Notes under the pieces: model-generated
What the model saw: only the letters and a program-made list of their open reading frames with translations
What the model was told of the DNA's origin: nothing
The model's database searches: none
Made by a program: the position numbers and the translations under genes
Part shown: piece after piece, positions 18,726 through 27,000 of the stretch
Numbering within the stretch: position 1 is the stretch's first letter
How the letters are laid out: each line of letters starts with the position of its first letter
From: Coriobacteriaceae bacterium
GTDB lineage: Bacteria > Actinomycetota > Coriobacteriia > Coriobacteriales > Coriobacteriaceae
Direction of reading: 5' to 3'
Length of the DNA: 64,000 nucleotides
Assembly: GCA_902364645.1 (NCBI GenBank)
Contig: CABJEP010000009.1
Coordinates: 48,712 to 112,711 of the forward strand

Positions 18726-19592
18726 ATGGCATCGCGGTATCAGATTGTTTGTATGGTGGTCGATCGCGGCAGTCTTAAGGGTGCAGCCGATGAGCTGGGC
18801 TATACACAAAGCGCGGTGAGCCAGGCCGTCAAGGCGCTCGAGCGCGAGCTGGGCACCACGATTATCGAGCGCGGTAAGCAGGGCGTATCGCTTACGCGCG
18901 ACGGCAAACAGTATCTGCCGTATCTGCGCCAGATTGTAACTGCCGAGGCCGAGCTTGAGGGCAAGCGTCAGGAGTTGCTGGGGCTTTCGTCGACTGACAT
19001 TCGCATTGCGACGTTTACCAACGTGAGTCGTACCGTGCTGCCGCGCGTGATCCGCGACTTTGGGGCCCTGCACCCGGGCGTTCACTTTACGCTCAAGCAG
19101 GGCGATTACACGCGCAACGCCCAGTGGGTGCACGATGGCGTGGTTGACTTTTGCTTTACGGCACGCGGATTTACCGCGGGGCTCGAGAAGCGCGTGGTCT
19201 ATCATGACGAGTTGGTAGCATTGTTGCCGGCCGCGCATCCGCTGGCGGCAAAGGAAAAGGTGACACTCGCCGACCTAGCGTCCGAGCCGTTTGTGCTGCT
19301 GGATGAGGGCGAACAGAGCCTGGTGCTCGATGCATTTGCGGCGCATGGGCTGTCACCGCACGTGACGAGCGAGGTGACCGACGACTACACCATCATGGCG
19401 ATGGTGGAGGAGGGCCTAGGCGTGAGTATGCTGTATCGCCGTACCGTCGAGGGCATGCGGGCCGATATTCGCGTACGACCCATCGTGCATGCTCCTTCGC
19501 GTGACGTGGTTGCAGCCTGGCGCAGCTGGGACACCATGCCTGTCGCCACGAGGCACTTTATCGACTATATGAGCTCGCATATTGTCAATTAA
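18726..19592 (+). CDS. LysR-family transcriptional regulator
   Basis: A 288-residue regulator. An N-terminal winged helix-turn-helix (GSLKGAADELGYTQSAVSQAVKAL, in part, residues 16-39) is followed by a two-lobed effector-binding domain of about 85-285. It is divergent from the EamA transporter gene and probably senses that transporter's substrate. It resembles the LysR at 58378-59235 in the same arrangement; both carry AIMAMVE(E/D)GLGVS near the C-terminus. GTGGAGG lies before the ATG. Confidence 0.88.
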   Translation: MASRYQIVCMVVDRGSLKGAADELGYTQSAVSQAVKALERELGTTIIERGKQGVSLTRDGKQYLPYLRQIVTAEAELEGKRQELLGLSSTDIRIATFTNVSRTVLPRVIRDFGALHPGVHFTLKQGDYTRNAQWVHDGVVDFCFTARGFTAGLEKRVVYHDELVALLPAAHPLAAKEKVTLADLASEPFVLLDEGEQSLVLDAFAAHGLSPHVTSEVTDDYTIMAMVEEGLGVSMLYRRTVEGMRADIRVRPIVHAPSRDVVAAWRSWDTMPVATRHFIDYMSSHIVN

Positions 19593-19619
19593 TGACTGGC
19601 GTGGCGTTGAGTGTGGTGA

Positions 19620-21002
19620 TTAGCGGGCTGTCGCTTTGGCTTGCGTCAGACGGTAGGTGTGTGCCGGATGGCAGAGCAATACCGCCACGACCATAAAGAA
19701 CGCCGTGGTGCCCAGGCTGATGGGGTAGACCATCATGATGTTCGCAAAGGTGCGGAAGTGCGGGAACACGCAGAATACCCAGTAGAAGCGGATGCCGCAG
19801 ACACAGATCATGGTGATGAGGGCGGGCATGAGCGAGATGCCAAAGCCGCGCAGGTAGCCGGACATATTCTCGTAGAACATGCTAAAGGCGTATGCCGGGA
19901 AGATCGAGCACACACGGATATAGCCGATCGAGACGATGTTGGGGTCGCTGTTGAACAGCGCCAGGATCTCGCGCCCCAGACCGACGATGATGACGATGGT
20001 GGTGAGTGCGACGATACCGCCTTCGACCAGGCAGACCTTGAGCGTCTTGGTGCAGCGGTCGATCTGGCGAGCGCCGTGGTTTTGCCCCACAAAGGTGGTG
20101 CAGGCCTGGCTAAAGCTGTTGAGCAGGTTGTAGCACACGTACTCCAGGCTCATGGCAGCGCTGGATGCCGCCATGACCTCGGTGCCCAGGCTGTTGATGG
20201 CGGACTGGATGATGATGTTGGCGACGGCAAAGACGGCGCTTTGGATGCCGGCGGGCAGGCCGATCTTGACGATGCGCTTGAGGGCGACGGGGTCGATAGC
20301 CAGATCGCGCAGGGTGACGCGGACGACGGAATCGGTCTTGAGCAGACGGATAAAGAGCGTGACTGCGCTGACGGTATAGGCGATGGCGGTGGCGATAGCG
20401 ACACCCGCGACGCCCCAGTGGAGCACGGGGACAAAGATGAGGTCCAGGCCAATGTTGAGGACGGTGGACACGGCAAGCGCCTGCAGCGGCATGCGGGTGA
20501 TGCCGACGGAGCGGAAGATTGCGGCCTCAAAGTTGTAGAGCAAGATCGAGGGCATGCTGAGCAAAAAGACGCGTAGGTAGAGTGAGGCGAGTGGCATGGT
20601 CTCGGCGGGAACGTTGAGCGCGGCGAGCATGGGCTCGGCACAGATCTCGCCCAGGGCGATGACGACAAAGCCCACGAGCGCCATTAAAATCGAGGTATGG
20701 ACGGCGCGTTTGACCATGTTCTGATCGTTGCGGCCGATAGCGTTGGCAATGACCACGTTGGAGCCAAGCGACATGCCGATAAACAGGTTGAGCATAAGAC
20801 TGGTAAGCGGAACATTGGAGCCGACCGCCGCCATGGCGAGGGTTCCCTGGTCGCCTGAGAAGTTACCGATGATGACCGTGGCGATGAGGTTCGATAGCTG
20901 CTCCAAGATGCTCGTGGCGGCCACGGGGAAGGCGAACAGGGGAATATTGCGCCACAGTGAGCCGGTGGTCATGTCAATGTGCTTGGACGCGGTATCAGCC
21001 AT
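19620..21002 (-). CDS. MATE-family efflux transporter
   Basis: A 460-residue membrane protein with twelve predicted helices in two similar six-helix halves, typical of MATE pumps that export cationic drugs or dyes by Na+ or H+ antiport. Motifs include PVAATSILEQLSN in helix 1 and CTTFVGQNHGARQ at the second-half counterpart. The ribosome site is weak (GAGAG). It is convergent with the LysR gene, and its upstream side carries REP-like copy 3. The substrate is unknown. Confidence 0.9.
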   Translation of the reverse strand: MADTASKHIDMTTGSLWRNIPLFAFPVAATSILEQLSNLIATVIIGNFSGDQGTLAMAAVGSNVPLTSLMLNLFIGMSLGSNVVIANAIGRNDQNMVKRAVHTSILMALVGFVVIALGEICAEPMLAALNVPAETMPLASLYLRVFLLSMPSILLYNFEAAIFRSVGITRMPLQALAVSTVLNIGLDLIFVPVLHWGVAGVAIATAIAYTVSAVTLFIRLLKTDSVVRVTLRDLAIDPVALKRIVKIGLPAGIQSAVFAVANIIIQSAINSLGTEVMAASSAAMSLEYVCYNLLNSFSQACTTFVGQNHGARQIDRCTKTLKVCLVEGGIVALTTIVIIVGLGREILALFNSDPNIVSIGYIRVCSIFPAYAFSMFYENMSGYLRGFGISLMPALITMICVCGIRFYWVFCVFPHFRTFANIMMVYPISLGTTAFFMVVAVLLCHPAHTYRLTQAKATAR

Positions 21003-21066
21003 ACGCTCTCAATCTCTAATATGCTCTTTCGTGCTTATTTGCGCAGATGATGATACTCCTAATCGA

Positions 21067-21124
21067 CTAGTCATTGGGGACGTTCTTGAATGACTAGTCG
21101 TTTAAGAACGTCCCCAATGACTAG
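21067..21124. repeat. 58-bp palindromic REP-like repeat, copy 3
   Basis: The most complete copy: both outer ends are intact, with TTGGGGACGTTCTT/AAGAACGTCCCCAA arms and the GACTAGTC centre. It lies between MATE (-) and the RlmA-type gene (+), ending about 15 bp before the latter's GACAAT box at 21140-21145. Confidence 0.88.
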
Positions 21125-21180
21125 GTGGGGAAGGCGTGCGACAATGGTGGGCGTTGTGTAGTCCGCGCTAAGGAGTTGCC

Positions 21181-21996
21181 ATGTTGTTGTGTCCCGTTTG
21201 CCATGAACCGTTGGTGGACGATGAGCGCGGTGCTGCATGCGCGGGCGGGCACCGGTTTGACCGTGCGCGCGAGGGCTATCTATATCTGCTGCGCTCGTCC
21301 AAGAGCGGTGACTCCATGGGTGATCCCAAGTCGCAGGCGCGCAGCCGTCGTGACTTTCTGAACCGTGGATACTATGCGCCGTTGCGCGATGCGATGGTCG
21401 AGCTGGTGCGCGAGCGGGTGTTCGGGCGCGCTGCGTCTGCGAACGGCCCCATGACCTTGCTCGATATTTGCTGCGGCGAGGGCTACTACACCAGCGCCAT
21501 GGGTGCGGTGCCGGGCGTGGATGCTTATGGCTTTGACCTGGGTAAAGAGATGGTGCGCCTGGCCGCCAAGCGCGGCGATGCGACCTACTTCGTGGCCAAC
21601 ATGAAGGATATCCCTGTGGCCGATGGCGCCTTCGATATGGTGACCGAGCTCTTTGCCCCCTTTAACGAGCGCGAGTTTGCCCGCGTGCTGGCACCCGAGG
21701 GCTCGCTCTACACCGTGGTGCCGGGTGCCCGTCATCTGTTTGGGCTCAAGGAGGTGCTCTACGACACGCCATATCTCAATGACGAGAAGCTGCCGCAGAC
21801 GACCGAGCTCGAGTTGGTCGGAACGCAGCGGGTGTCTGCGAACATTACGCTCCAGACCCAGGCTGACATCGAGGCGGTGTTCCAGATGACGCCCTACTAC
21901 TACCGCACGCGCCCTGCCGACAAAGAGCGCCTGGCAAACCTGGACACCCTTCAAACCGACATCGACTTCATCATCGCCGAGTACCGCCACAGCTAA
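21181..21996 (+). CDS. rlmA: 23S rRNA (guanine-N1)-methyltransferase, RlmA type
   Basis: A 271-residue SAM-dependent methyltransferase. The N-terminal zinc site is CPVC at 4-7 plus a Cys/His pair in CAGGHRFD. The SRRDFLNRGYY motif and LLDICCGEGYYTS (SAM loop) follow. This layout is that of RlmA(I)/RlmA(II), which methylate N1 of a guanine in 23S rRNA helix 35; RlmA(II) enzymes (TlrB) give tylosin resistance. Which of G745 or G748 is modified cannot be told. AAGGAG precedes the ATG. Confidence 0.88.
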   Translation: MLLCPVCHEPLVDDERGAACAGGHRFDRAREGYLYLLRSSKSGDSMGDPKSQARSRRDFLNRGYYAPLRDAMVELVRERVFGRAASANGPMTLLDICCGEGYYTSAMGAVPGVDAYGFDLGKEMVRLAAKRGDATYFVANMKDIPVADGAFDMVTELFAPFNEREFARVLAPEGSLYTVVPGARHLFGLKEVLYDTPYLNDEKLPQTTELELVGTQRVSANITLQTQADIEAVFQMTPYYYRTRPADKERLANLDTLQTDIDFIIAEYRHS

Positions 21997-21999
21997 CAA

Positions 22000-22032
22000 C
22001 CTGCCAAAAAGGGACAGGTTTATTTTGGCAGG
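22000..22032. repeat. small palindrome with alternative pairings
   Basis: CCTGCCAAAA and TTTTGGCAGG pair around a short loop. AACCTG and CAGGTT inside the same stretch can pair alternatively. The AAAAAGGGAC core recurs at 30634-30643. It looks REP-like and is placed just after the rlmA stop. Confidence 0.55.
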
Positions 22033-22051
22033 GTTTATCTGGGCAAACGTA

Positions 22052-22085
22052 AAGGGCCGACCGCGTTGCTGCGCGATCGGTCCTT
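22052..22085. terminator. bidirectional stem-loop between rlmA and the membrane-protein gene
   Basis: AAGGGCCGACCGCG pairs with GCGCGATCGGTCCTT with one mismatch, between convergent genes. A T-rich stretch follows on the plus strand. Confidence 0.6.
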
Positions 22086-22125
22086 GTTGGTTGCTTGGAT
22101 GTAGGGGGCAGTGGAAGGAGGGAGT

Positions 22126-22527
22126 CTACAGGCGGTCCTTGTTCTCGGCCTTAATGTCGTGTGCCTGCTGAATAAAGAACAGGTCGTACACCACGATGAC
22201 AAAGGCGCCAAAGTTGATGGCGTCGCCGCCAAACGCGGGAAGCGTGAGCACGGCCTGCGCAATCGTGGCGATTGCGGCGACGATGCCGAGCTTAAACGCA
22301 CCATCCACCTGCGAAGGCTTGTTGGCGCCCTTGATGCCCGCAACACCTGCGGCAAGATCGACAAGACCCTTGATGACAAGTACGGCCGCGGCGAGCATGG
22401 CATTCGATCCGTAGGTGGACTCGAGCTTGCCGGTCGCGATGCCGGCGATTCCAATGATGAGACTGGCGATGCCCAGCACAAAATAAATCAGGGCAAGGAT
22501 TTTGAGTGTCTTGCGAGCGGCGCTCAT
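22126..22527 (-). CDS. small four-helix membrane protein of unknown function
   Basis: A 133-residue protein with four predicted transmembrane helices (about 8-30, 42-63, 78-98 and 102-120), short loops and a charged C-terminus. I do not recognise a named family. The repeated small-residue pattern (GIASLIIGIAGIATG) suggests tight helix packing. The start is the ATG at 22527, which has GAAAGGA upstream; the frame continues further but without a better site. It is convergent with rlmA. Confidence 0.75.
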   Translation of the reverse strand: MSAARKTLKILALIYFVLGIASLIIGIAGIATGKLESTYGSNAMLAAAVLVIKGLVDLAAGVAGIKGANKPSQVDGAFKLGIVAAIATIAQAVLTLPAFGGDAINFGAFVIVVYDLFFIQQAHDIKAENKDRL

Positions 22528-22755
22528 AGCTGGTCCTTTCGATGCGGGCGCGGAGAATCTGTCGCACCCAGGTTGCGGCACATATCGTGAAGCACATTGT
22601 AGTTCAACGGGGCGATGCATGCGTTTGAAAGCGTTTCTTACCTGCACGGTCCAACCTTTCAAAAAGGAAAGCCGGACGTAAGCCAAATCGATGGCAGTTC
22701 AAGTGCGGCGCTGCGATGATGAGGCCATAGCAAGGAGTTGGTCTAAGGAGGAGCC

Positions 22756-22899
22756 ATGATGTACGGAACAGGGCAGGCGCGCGAGCCGCGGTCGTTGGGA
22801 AGGCGCATGAGCGATTCCGTGATCGCTGCCGTGTGCACGGGATTGATGGCGGTGCTTTGCATTGGGATGTTGTGGGCCATGTCGCATGTGGGACAATAG
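22756..22899 (+). CDS. 47-residue single-helix membrane peptide
   Basis: A short frame with a strong ribosome site (AAGGAGGA, five bases before the ATG). The product has a basic N-terminal half (Arg-rich, residues 9-17) and one hydrophobic helix at about 22-42, ending SHVGQ. It should be a small inner-membrane protein with its N-terminus inside. Its stop codon overlaps the GACAAT box that probably drives rsmJ, so the two units abut. I know no homologue; the ribosome site, hydrophobic helix and clean frame are the evidence. Confidence 0.6.
   Translation: MMYGTGQAREPRSLGRRMSDSVIAAVCTGLMAVLCIGMLWAMSHVGQ
22892..22897 (+). promoter_or_regulatory. -10 box of rsmJ overlapping the small peptide's stop
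   Basis: GACAAT ends at the stop codon of the 47-residue peptide, about 65 bp before the rsmJ start. Confidence 0.4.
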
Positions 22900-22962
22900 C
22901 GGACGATTGGGTGCCGACACATGCGGCGCTCACGTATCCGCTTTGCTTGCTAAGGAGTGCCC

Positions 22963-23667
22963 ATGGGCGTCGTCGATCCCTTTTCTGTTGCTCGGGCCGC
23001 GGGGCTTGAGCTGATCGGGAAGCCCGAGGGCCTCACGCTCACCGACGGTGCGATGGAGCTGCGCGCCGATTTTGTCCGCATGCTTCCACGGCTCAGGCAG
23101 GGCCGCCTGCAGCAAGAGCTGCTGGTTAAGGCTGCGCGCACAAAAGGCATCGAGCAGCCATGGGCGATTGACGCCACGGCAGGCTTTGGCGAGGATTCGC
23201 TGCTGCTGGCGGCAGCGGGCTTTACCGTCGATCTGTATGAACAGGACTGCGTGATCGCGGCGCTCCTCAAGGATGCCTTGGACCGCGCGGCGGATGATCC
23301 GGCGCTTGCGACTGCCGTGGCGCGTATGCGTTTGCATGCGGGCGAGGACAGCATTGCCGGCCTTCGCCATACGGCTGAGCTGGTCGAGCGCGGTGAGCTC
23401 GCGGCTCCCGACGTGGTGTATCTGGACCCCATGTTTCCCGAGCGCACCAAGAGCGCGGCGGTTAAAAAGAAGTTCCAGCTCTTGCACCATTTGGAGCAGC
23501 CGTGCGCCGATGAGGAGACGCTGGTCGAAGCTGCGCTTGCACCGCACCCGCGCAAGGTCGTTATCAAGCGGCCGGTGAAGGGGCCGCTGCTTGCCGGCGT
23601 TAAGCCGAGCTATCAGCTTGCGGGCAAGGCCGTCCGCTACGATGTTTTGGTGCCGCCGCGCCCGTAG
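22963..23667 (+). CDS. rsmJ: 16S rRNA (guanine(1516)-N2)-methyltransferase RsmJ type
   Basis: A 234-residue SAM-dependent methyltransferase. AIDATAGFGEDSLLLA is the SAM-binding loop, and VVYLDPMFPERTKSAAVKKK (about 150-170) is the RsmJ signature with the catalytic DPMFP. RsmJ makes m2G1516 in 16S rRNA. ATG at 22963 is preferred because AAGGAG sits five bases upstream; a GTG at 22957 would overlap that ribosome site. It stands alone, before a convergent gene. Confidence 0.88.
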   Translation: MGVVDPFSVARAAGLELIGKPEGLTLTDGAMELRADFVRMLPRLRQGRLQQELLVKAARTKGIEQPWAIDATAGFGEDSLLLAAAGFTVDLYEQDCVIAALLKDALDRAADDPALATAVARMRLHAGEDSIAGLRHTAELVERGELAAPDVVYLDPMFPERTKSAAVKKKFQLLHHLEQPCADEETLVEAALAPHPRKVVIKRPVKGPLLAGVKPSYQLAGKAVRYDVLVPPRP

Positions 23668-23734
23668 TTTGCGTGCGATGGCCGGCGATGTGTCGGTGCC
23701 GCGCCGCTGCGTGAGTGTCGCGCCGATGCGGCGC

Positions 23735-24031
23735 CTATTTCCAAGGGTGCGACGTCAGGTGCCACCCGCCGCAGTATTCACATTTGTAGCAGGCCAAGCC
23801 ACGTCGTCCACGGTTTTCGCAGTCGGCCATAACGGCCTCGGCCTCGGCGCGTGTGTCGTAGCGGTTTTTGCGCTCGCACGACTTGTAGCGCCAAGCCTCA
23901 TCGCGCTCGGCGTCCAGGGCATCGCGGCGCTCGTCCTCGCGCGCAAACAGGTCGCTCATATCGCCGCCGGTGGCAGCGCCCAAAAACTCGCTTTTGGCCT
24001 TTGACCAGGCGGCTCGCTTTTTGCTTCCCAT
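23735..24031 (-). CDS. hypothetical protein with cysteine-rich C-terminus
   Basis: A 98-residue basic protein. The C-terminal half has RYDTRAEAEAVM followed by CYKCEYCGGWHLT, with five cysteines and a His that could bind zinc. The N-terminus (GSKKRAAWSKAKSEF) is Lys/Arg-rich and likely binds nucleic acid. The start is ATG 24031 with AAGGAG four bases upstream; an ATG at 24064 lacks a site. It is divergent from the GNAT gene across an inverted repeat. The function is unknown; a zinc-ribbon nucleic-acid binder is the best guess. Confidence 0.7.
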   Translation of the reverse strand: MGSKKRAAWSKAKSEFLGAATGGDMSDLFAREDERRDALDAERDEAWRYKSCERKNRYDTRAEAEAVMADCENRGRRGLACYKCEYCGGWHLTSHPWK

Positions 24032-24054
24032 CCGCTCCTTGCCCTTTCCAAACG

Positions 24055-24086
24055 TTGGTATCATTGCTCAATCAAAGTGATACCAA
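24055..24086. promoter_or_regulatory. inverted repeat in a divergent promoter region
   Basis: TTGGTATCA and TGATACCAA are perfect 9-bp arms, 14 bp apart, centred between the divergent starts at 24031 and 24105. It is a candidate operator for either gene. The TTGGTAT core resembles the TTGGTATAAC repeats at 26936-26965. Confidence 0.5.
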
Positions 24087-24104
24087 TAAACGTGAGGTCG
24101 CCGC

Positions 24105-24596
24105 GTGATGATCAGAAAAACCCTCGATACCGACATTCCCGCCGTCATGGCTATCTATGACGCGGCCCGCGCCTTTATGCGCGCGCATGGCAACGCCACG
24201 CAGTGGCCCGAGGGCACGCCTTCGGCCGAGCAGCTGGCTGCCGATATTGCCGCTGGTGGCAGTTACGTGTGCGAAGTCGACGGCCGCGTGGTGGCGACGT
24301 TTGCCTTTTTACCGGGTCCGGACGAGTGCTATGACGTGATTGAGGACGGTCAATGGCGCAGCGACACTCCGTATGCCGTGCTGCATCGCGTGGCATCCGA
24401 CGGCACCGTGCACGGTATCGCGGCGGCGATGTTTGCCTTTGCCAAGGAATGCGCCGACCATCTGCGTATTGACACGCACGAGGACAACTTGCCCATGCAG
24501 GGCGCCATCGCCAAGGCGGGGTTCGAGCGTGTCGGTATCGTCTATGTGTCCGACGGCACGGCGCGTGTCGCGTTTGATTGGCTGCGCGAGGCGTAG
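24105..24596 (+). CDS. GNAT-family N-acetyltransferase
   Basis: A 163-residue acetyl-CoA-dependent acyltransferase. The acetyl-CoA loop is replaced by a less usual VASDGTVHGIAAAMF stretch, then LRIDTHEDNLPMQGAIAKAGFERVGI, in part the classical GNAT motif B. The substrate is unknown. It is divergent from the 98-residue gene and ends before a clear terminator (24631-24658). The start is the first of two adjacent ATGs. Confidence 0.85.
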   Translation: MMIRKTLDTDIPAVMAIYDAARAFMRAHGNATQWPEGTPSAEQLAADIAAGGSYVCEVDGRVVATFAFLPGPDECYDVIEDGQWRSDTPYAVLHRVASDGTVHGIAAAMFAFAKECADHLRIDTHEDNLPMQGAIAKAGFERVGIVYVSDGTARVAFDWLREA

Positions 24597-24630
24597 GAGC
24601 CAAGGCACGTATCATCACCCAGCTCAAATA

Positions 24631-24658
24631 AAAAATGGCCCCGAGTGGGGCCATTTTT
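24631..24658 (+). terminator. intrinsic terminator after the GNAT gene
   Basis: AAAAATGGCCCC and GGGGCCATTTTT form a stem with a GAGT loop, ending in a T run. Because the stem is flanked by A and T runs it can serve both strands. Confidence 0.9.
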
Positions 24659-24717
24659 GGTAAAACGCGTCGTTGTGGGACTCGCATTGTTACCGCCCCA
24701 GATGAACCCGGGCAGAC

Positions 24718-24826
24718 AAAAAGGGGAGGTGCCGGCTTTCGCAAGGCGCGAACCTACGAAAATCGCCGCGCGGCAACGCGGGGCGATGAGCTCGGTCGGG
24801 GGATAGGGCCCGCTTCGCCCACCGGC
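24718..24826 (-). ncRNA. candidate small RNA, about 109 nt, unknown family
   Basis: On the minus strand a TACAAT box (24838-24833) is followed by about 109 nt that fold into three stem-loops. The first pairs CGGTGGG with the CCCCGACCG side. The second is ATCGCC...GGCGAT with an inner CGCG stem and a small loop. The third ends in AGGT...ACCT and is followed by CCCC and a U run (plus strand A run 24718-24722). Promoter, folded body and intrinsic terminator in one 120-bp gap suggest an independent RNA. It lacks the SRP GGAAG core, tmRNA features and 6S hallmarks. An alternative is a leader on the plus strand for the TetM-like gene. Confidence 0.45.
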
Positions 24827-24902
24827 CCGTAAATTGTATCATCCAGTGTGGAGCGTGAACGCCCGTTGCCGCGTGCGATGGGCTTGCAATAAGAGGAGAG
24901 CC

Positions 24903-26906
24903 ATGTCGAAGCAAGCGGTCGTTGGAATCTTGGCGCATGTCGATGCCGGCAAGACCACGTTGGCCGAGGCCATGCTGTTCAACGCGGGCCGCATTCGCAA
25001 GCGTGGCCGCGTGGACGATGGCGATTCGCATCTGGACACTAACACGATCGAGCGCGAGCGCGGTATCACGATTTTCTCGTCGCAGGCCGTGCTCGACCAC
25101 GGCGATACCCACGTCATGCTCGTGGATGCTCCCGGCCATGTCGATTTTTCTGCCGAGGCGGAGCGCACACTGCGTGCCCTGGACTACGCGATTCTGGTGG
25201 TGGGCGCCAACGATGGCGTGCAGGGGCACACCGAAACCCTGTGGCGCCTGCTTGCACGCTATGACATCCCGACGTTCATCTTCATCAACAAGATCGATTT
25301 GGAGAATCCCAGCCGCGATGTTTTGCTGGCACAACTCGGGCAGCGTCTTTCCGAGGGCTGCCTGGATGCCAACGAGCTGCTGGCGGGCGCCGCCGTTCAG
25401 GAGGACGCTGCTGCGTTGGACGAAGCGGCGCTCGAGGAGTTTCTTGAAGCGGGTGAGCTTTCTGTCGCAACGCTGTCGCGCATGGTTGCCGAGCGCAAGC
25501 TCTTTCCCTGCTTTGCCGGCTCGGCGCTCAAGGACCAAGGCGTTGACGAGCTACTGGATGGTATATGCGCGCTGATGCGTGAGCAGGCGTGGCTCCCGGA
25601 GTTTGCCGCGCGCGTCTATCGTGTCAGCCGCGGGGATCGTGGCGAGCGCTTGGCTTGGGTTAAAGTGACCGGCGGCACGCTGCGCGCAAAACAGATGATC
25701 AGCGGGCGTTCCAGTGCCGAGGCGTGGGAACAGAAGGTCGATCAGGTACGCATCTATAACGGCGAGAAGTATGAGCTTGCCCAAGAAGTTGCTGCTGGCG
25801 GTATTTGCGCCGTGACGGGTCTTGCGCACGTTCGCCCAGGGGACGCCCTGGGCGCGGAGCCCGCGGGCGATGCGCCCGTCATCGCTCCGGTCCTCACCTA
25901 TACGGTGCTGCCGGGCGAACACGACGTTCATGCGGTGTTTAAAGCGCTGAGTGAGTTGGCGGACGAAGATCCCATGCTCGGCGTAAGCTGGAATACGCAT
26001 CTTGAGCAGATCCATTTGCAGTTGATGGGCGCCGTGCAACTCGAGGTCGTGCAGCGGGTGTTGGCCGATCGCTTTGGCCTTTCGGTTGCGTTTGAGCCCG
26101 GCGGCATTCTCTATAAGGAGACTATTTCGCGGCCGGTCGAGGGCGTGGGCCACTTTGAGCCGCTGCGCCACTATGCCGAGGTGCATCTGCGCCTGGAGCC
26201 GTTGCCGGCGGGTTCGGGTGTGCAGTTTGGCACCGTGACCTCGACCGACGAGCTCGATCTTAACTGGCAGCGTTTGGCACTCACCAACGCTATGGAGCGC
26301 GACCACCTGGGCGTGCTGACGGGCTCGCCCATCACCGATGTGCGCATTACGCTCACGGGCGGCCGCGCGCATGCCAAACACACCGAGGGCGGCGATTTTC
26401 GCCAGGCCACGTATCGCGCGATTCGCCAGGGTTTGATGCAGGCGCGCGAGGTCGGCGCAGACGTGTTGCTGGAGCCGTGGTACCACTTTGAGCTCGAGGT
26501 GCCGGGGGAGTGCGTGGGCCGGGCGTTGTCAGATGCCACACGCATGGGTGCCGAGTACGAGCCGCCGACGATGGCGGGAGACCGAGCGAAGCTTGTGGGT
26601 CGCGTGCCGGCATCCGAGGTGCAGGATTACGCGCTGGAGGTGGCTGCCTACACGAGCGGGCGCGGTCATCTGTACCTGGAGTTCGCCGGTTATGCGGCTT
26701 GCCATGATGCCGGGCGCGTAATCGAGACGGCGGCCTATGAACCCGAGGCCGATCTGCCCAACACGCCCGACTCGGTCTTTTGCTCTCACGGCGCCGGCTA
26801 CACGGTCAAATGGTACGACGTGCCCGCCGCGGCGCACGTAAAGGTCGATCCCGCCACCTTCCGCCCCTGGCGAGCAGCAGACGCCGAGTTTTTCGGCCAC
26901 TGGTGA
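24903..26906 (+). CDS. TetM-like translational GTPase (ribosomal protection type)
   Basis: A 667-residue EF-G-like GTPase. Motifs are GILAHVDAGKTTLAEAM (G1), DAPGHVDFSAEAERT (G3) and FINKIDLENP (G4), then domains II, III, IV and V. The architecture and length match the TetM/TetO/OtrA family rather than EF-G. Many chromosomal relatives in gut anaerobes are uncharacterised, so tetracycline resistance is not proven. The start is ATG 24903, with AAGAGGAGA upstream. A candidate minus-strand small RNA lies upstream. Confidence 0.85.
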   Translation: MSKQAVVGILAHVDAGKTTLAEAMLFNAGRIRKRGRVDDGDSHLDTNTIERERGITIFSSQAVLDHGDTHVMLVDAPGHVDFSAEAERTLRALDYAILVVGANDGVQGHTETLWRLLARYDIPTFIFINKIDLENPSRDVLLAQLGQRLSEGCLDANELLAGAAVQEDAAALDEAALEEFLEAGELSVATLSRMVAERKLFPCFAGSALKDQGVDELLDGICALMREQAWLPEFAARVYRVSRGDRGERLAWVKVTGGTLRAKQMISGRSSAEAWEQKVDQVRIYNGEKYELAQEVAAGGICAVTGLAHVRPGDALGAEPAGDAPVIAPVLTYTVLPGEHDVHAVFKALSELADEDPMLGVSWNTHLEQIHLQLMGAVQLEVVQRVLADRFGLSVAFEPGGILYKETISRPVEGVGHFEPLRHYAEVHLRLEPLPAGSGVQFGTVTSTDELDLNWQRLALTNAMERDHLGVLTGSPITDVRITLTGGRAHAKHTEGGDFRQATYRAIRQGLMQAREVGADVLLEPWYHFELEVPGECVGRALSDATRMGAEYEPPTMAGDRAKLVGRVPASEVQDYALEVAAYTSGRGHLYLEFAGYAACHDAGRVIETAAYEPEADLPNTPDSVFCSHGAGYTVKWYDVPAAAHVKVDPATFRPWRAADAEFFGHW

Positions 26907-26935
26907 TAGAAGGGCGGCCTCTTTGTCACCTGCTG

Positions 26936-26965
26936 TTGGTATAACTCGGTATAAGTTGGTATAAC
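26936..26965 (+). promoter_or_regulatory. three tandem 10-bp repeats before the AAA ATPase gene
   Basis: TTGGTATAAC, TCGGTATAAG and TTGGTATAAC follow each other without gaps, one helical turn each, 35 bp before the ATPase start. They may be operator repeats or contain a -10 like TATAAC. The same TTGGTAT core occurs at 24055-24061. Confidence 0.55.
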
Positions 26966-27000
26966 TATAGGCAGCGTTTGCCAATCCGAGGAGGCCGATA

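Noticed and set aside
24718-24826. SRP RNA, 6S RNA or tmRNA
   Set aside because: It lacks the SRP GGAAG tetraloop region, the large 6S central bubble and the tRNA-like ends of tmRNA.
24903-26906. Proven tetracycline resistance gene
   Set aside because: The family match is to TetM-like GTPases, but chromosomal relatives are often of unknown role; resistance is not shown by sequence alone.
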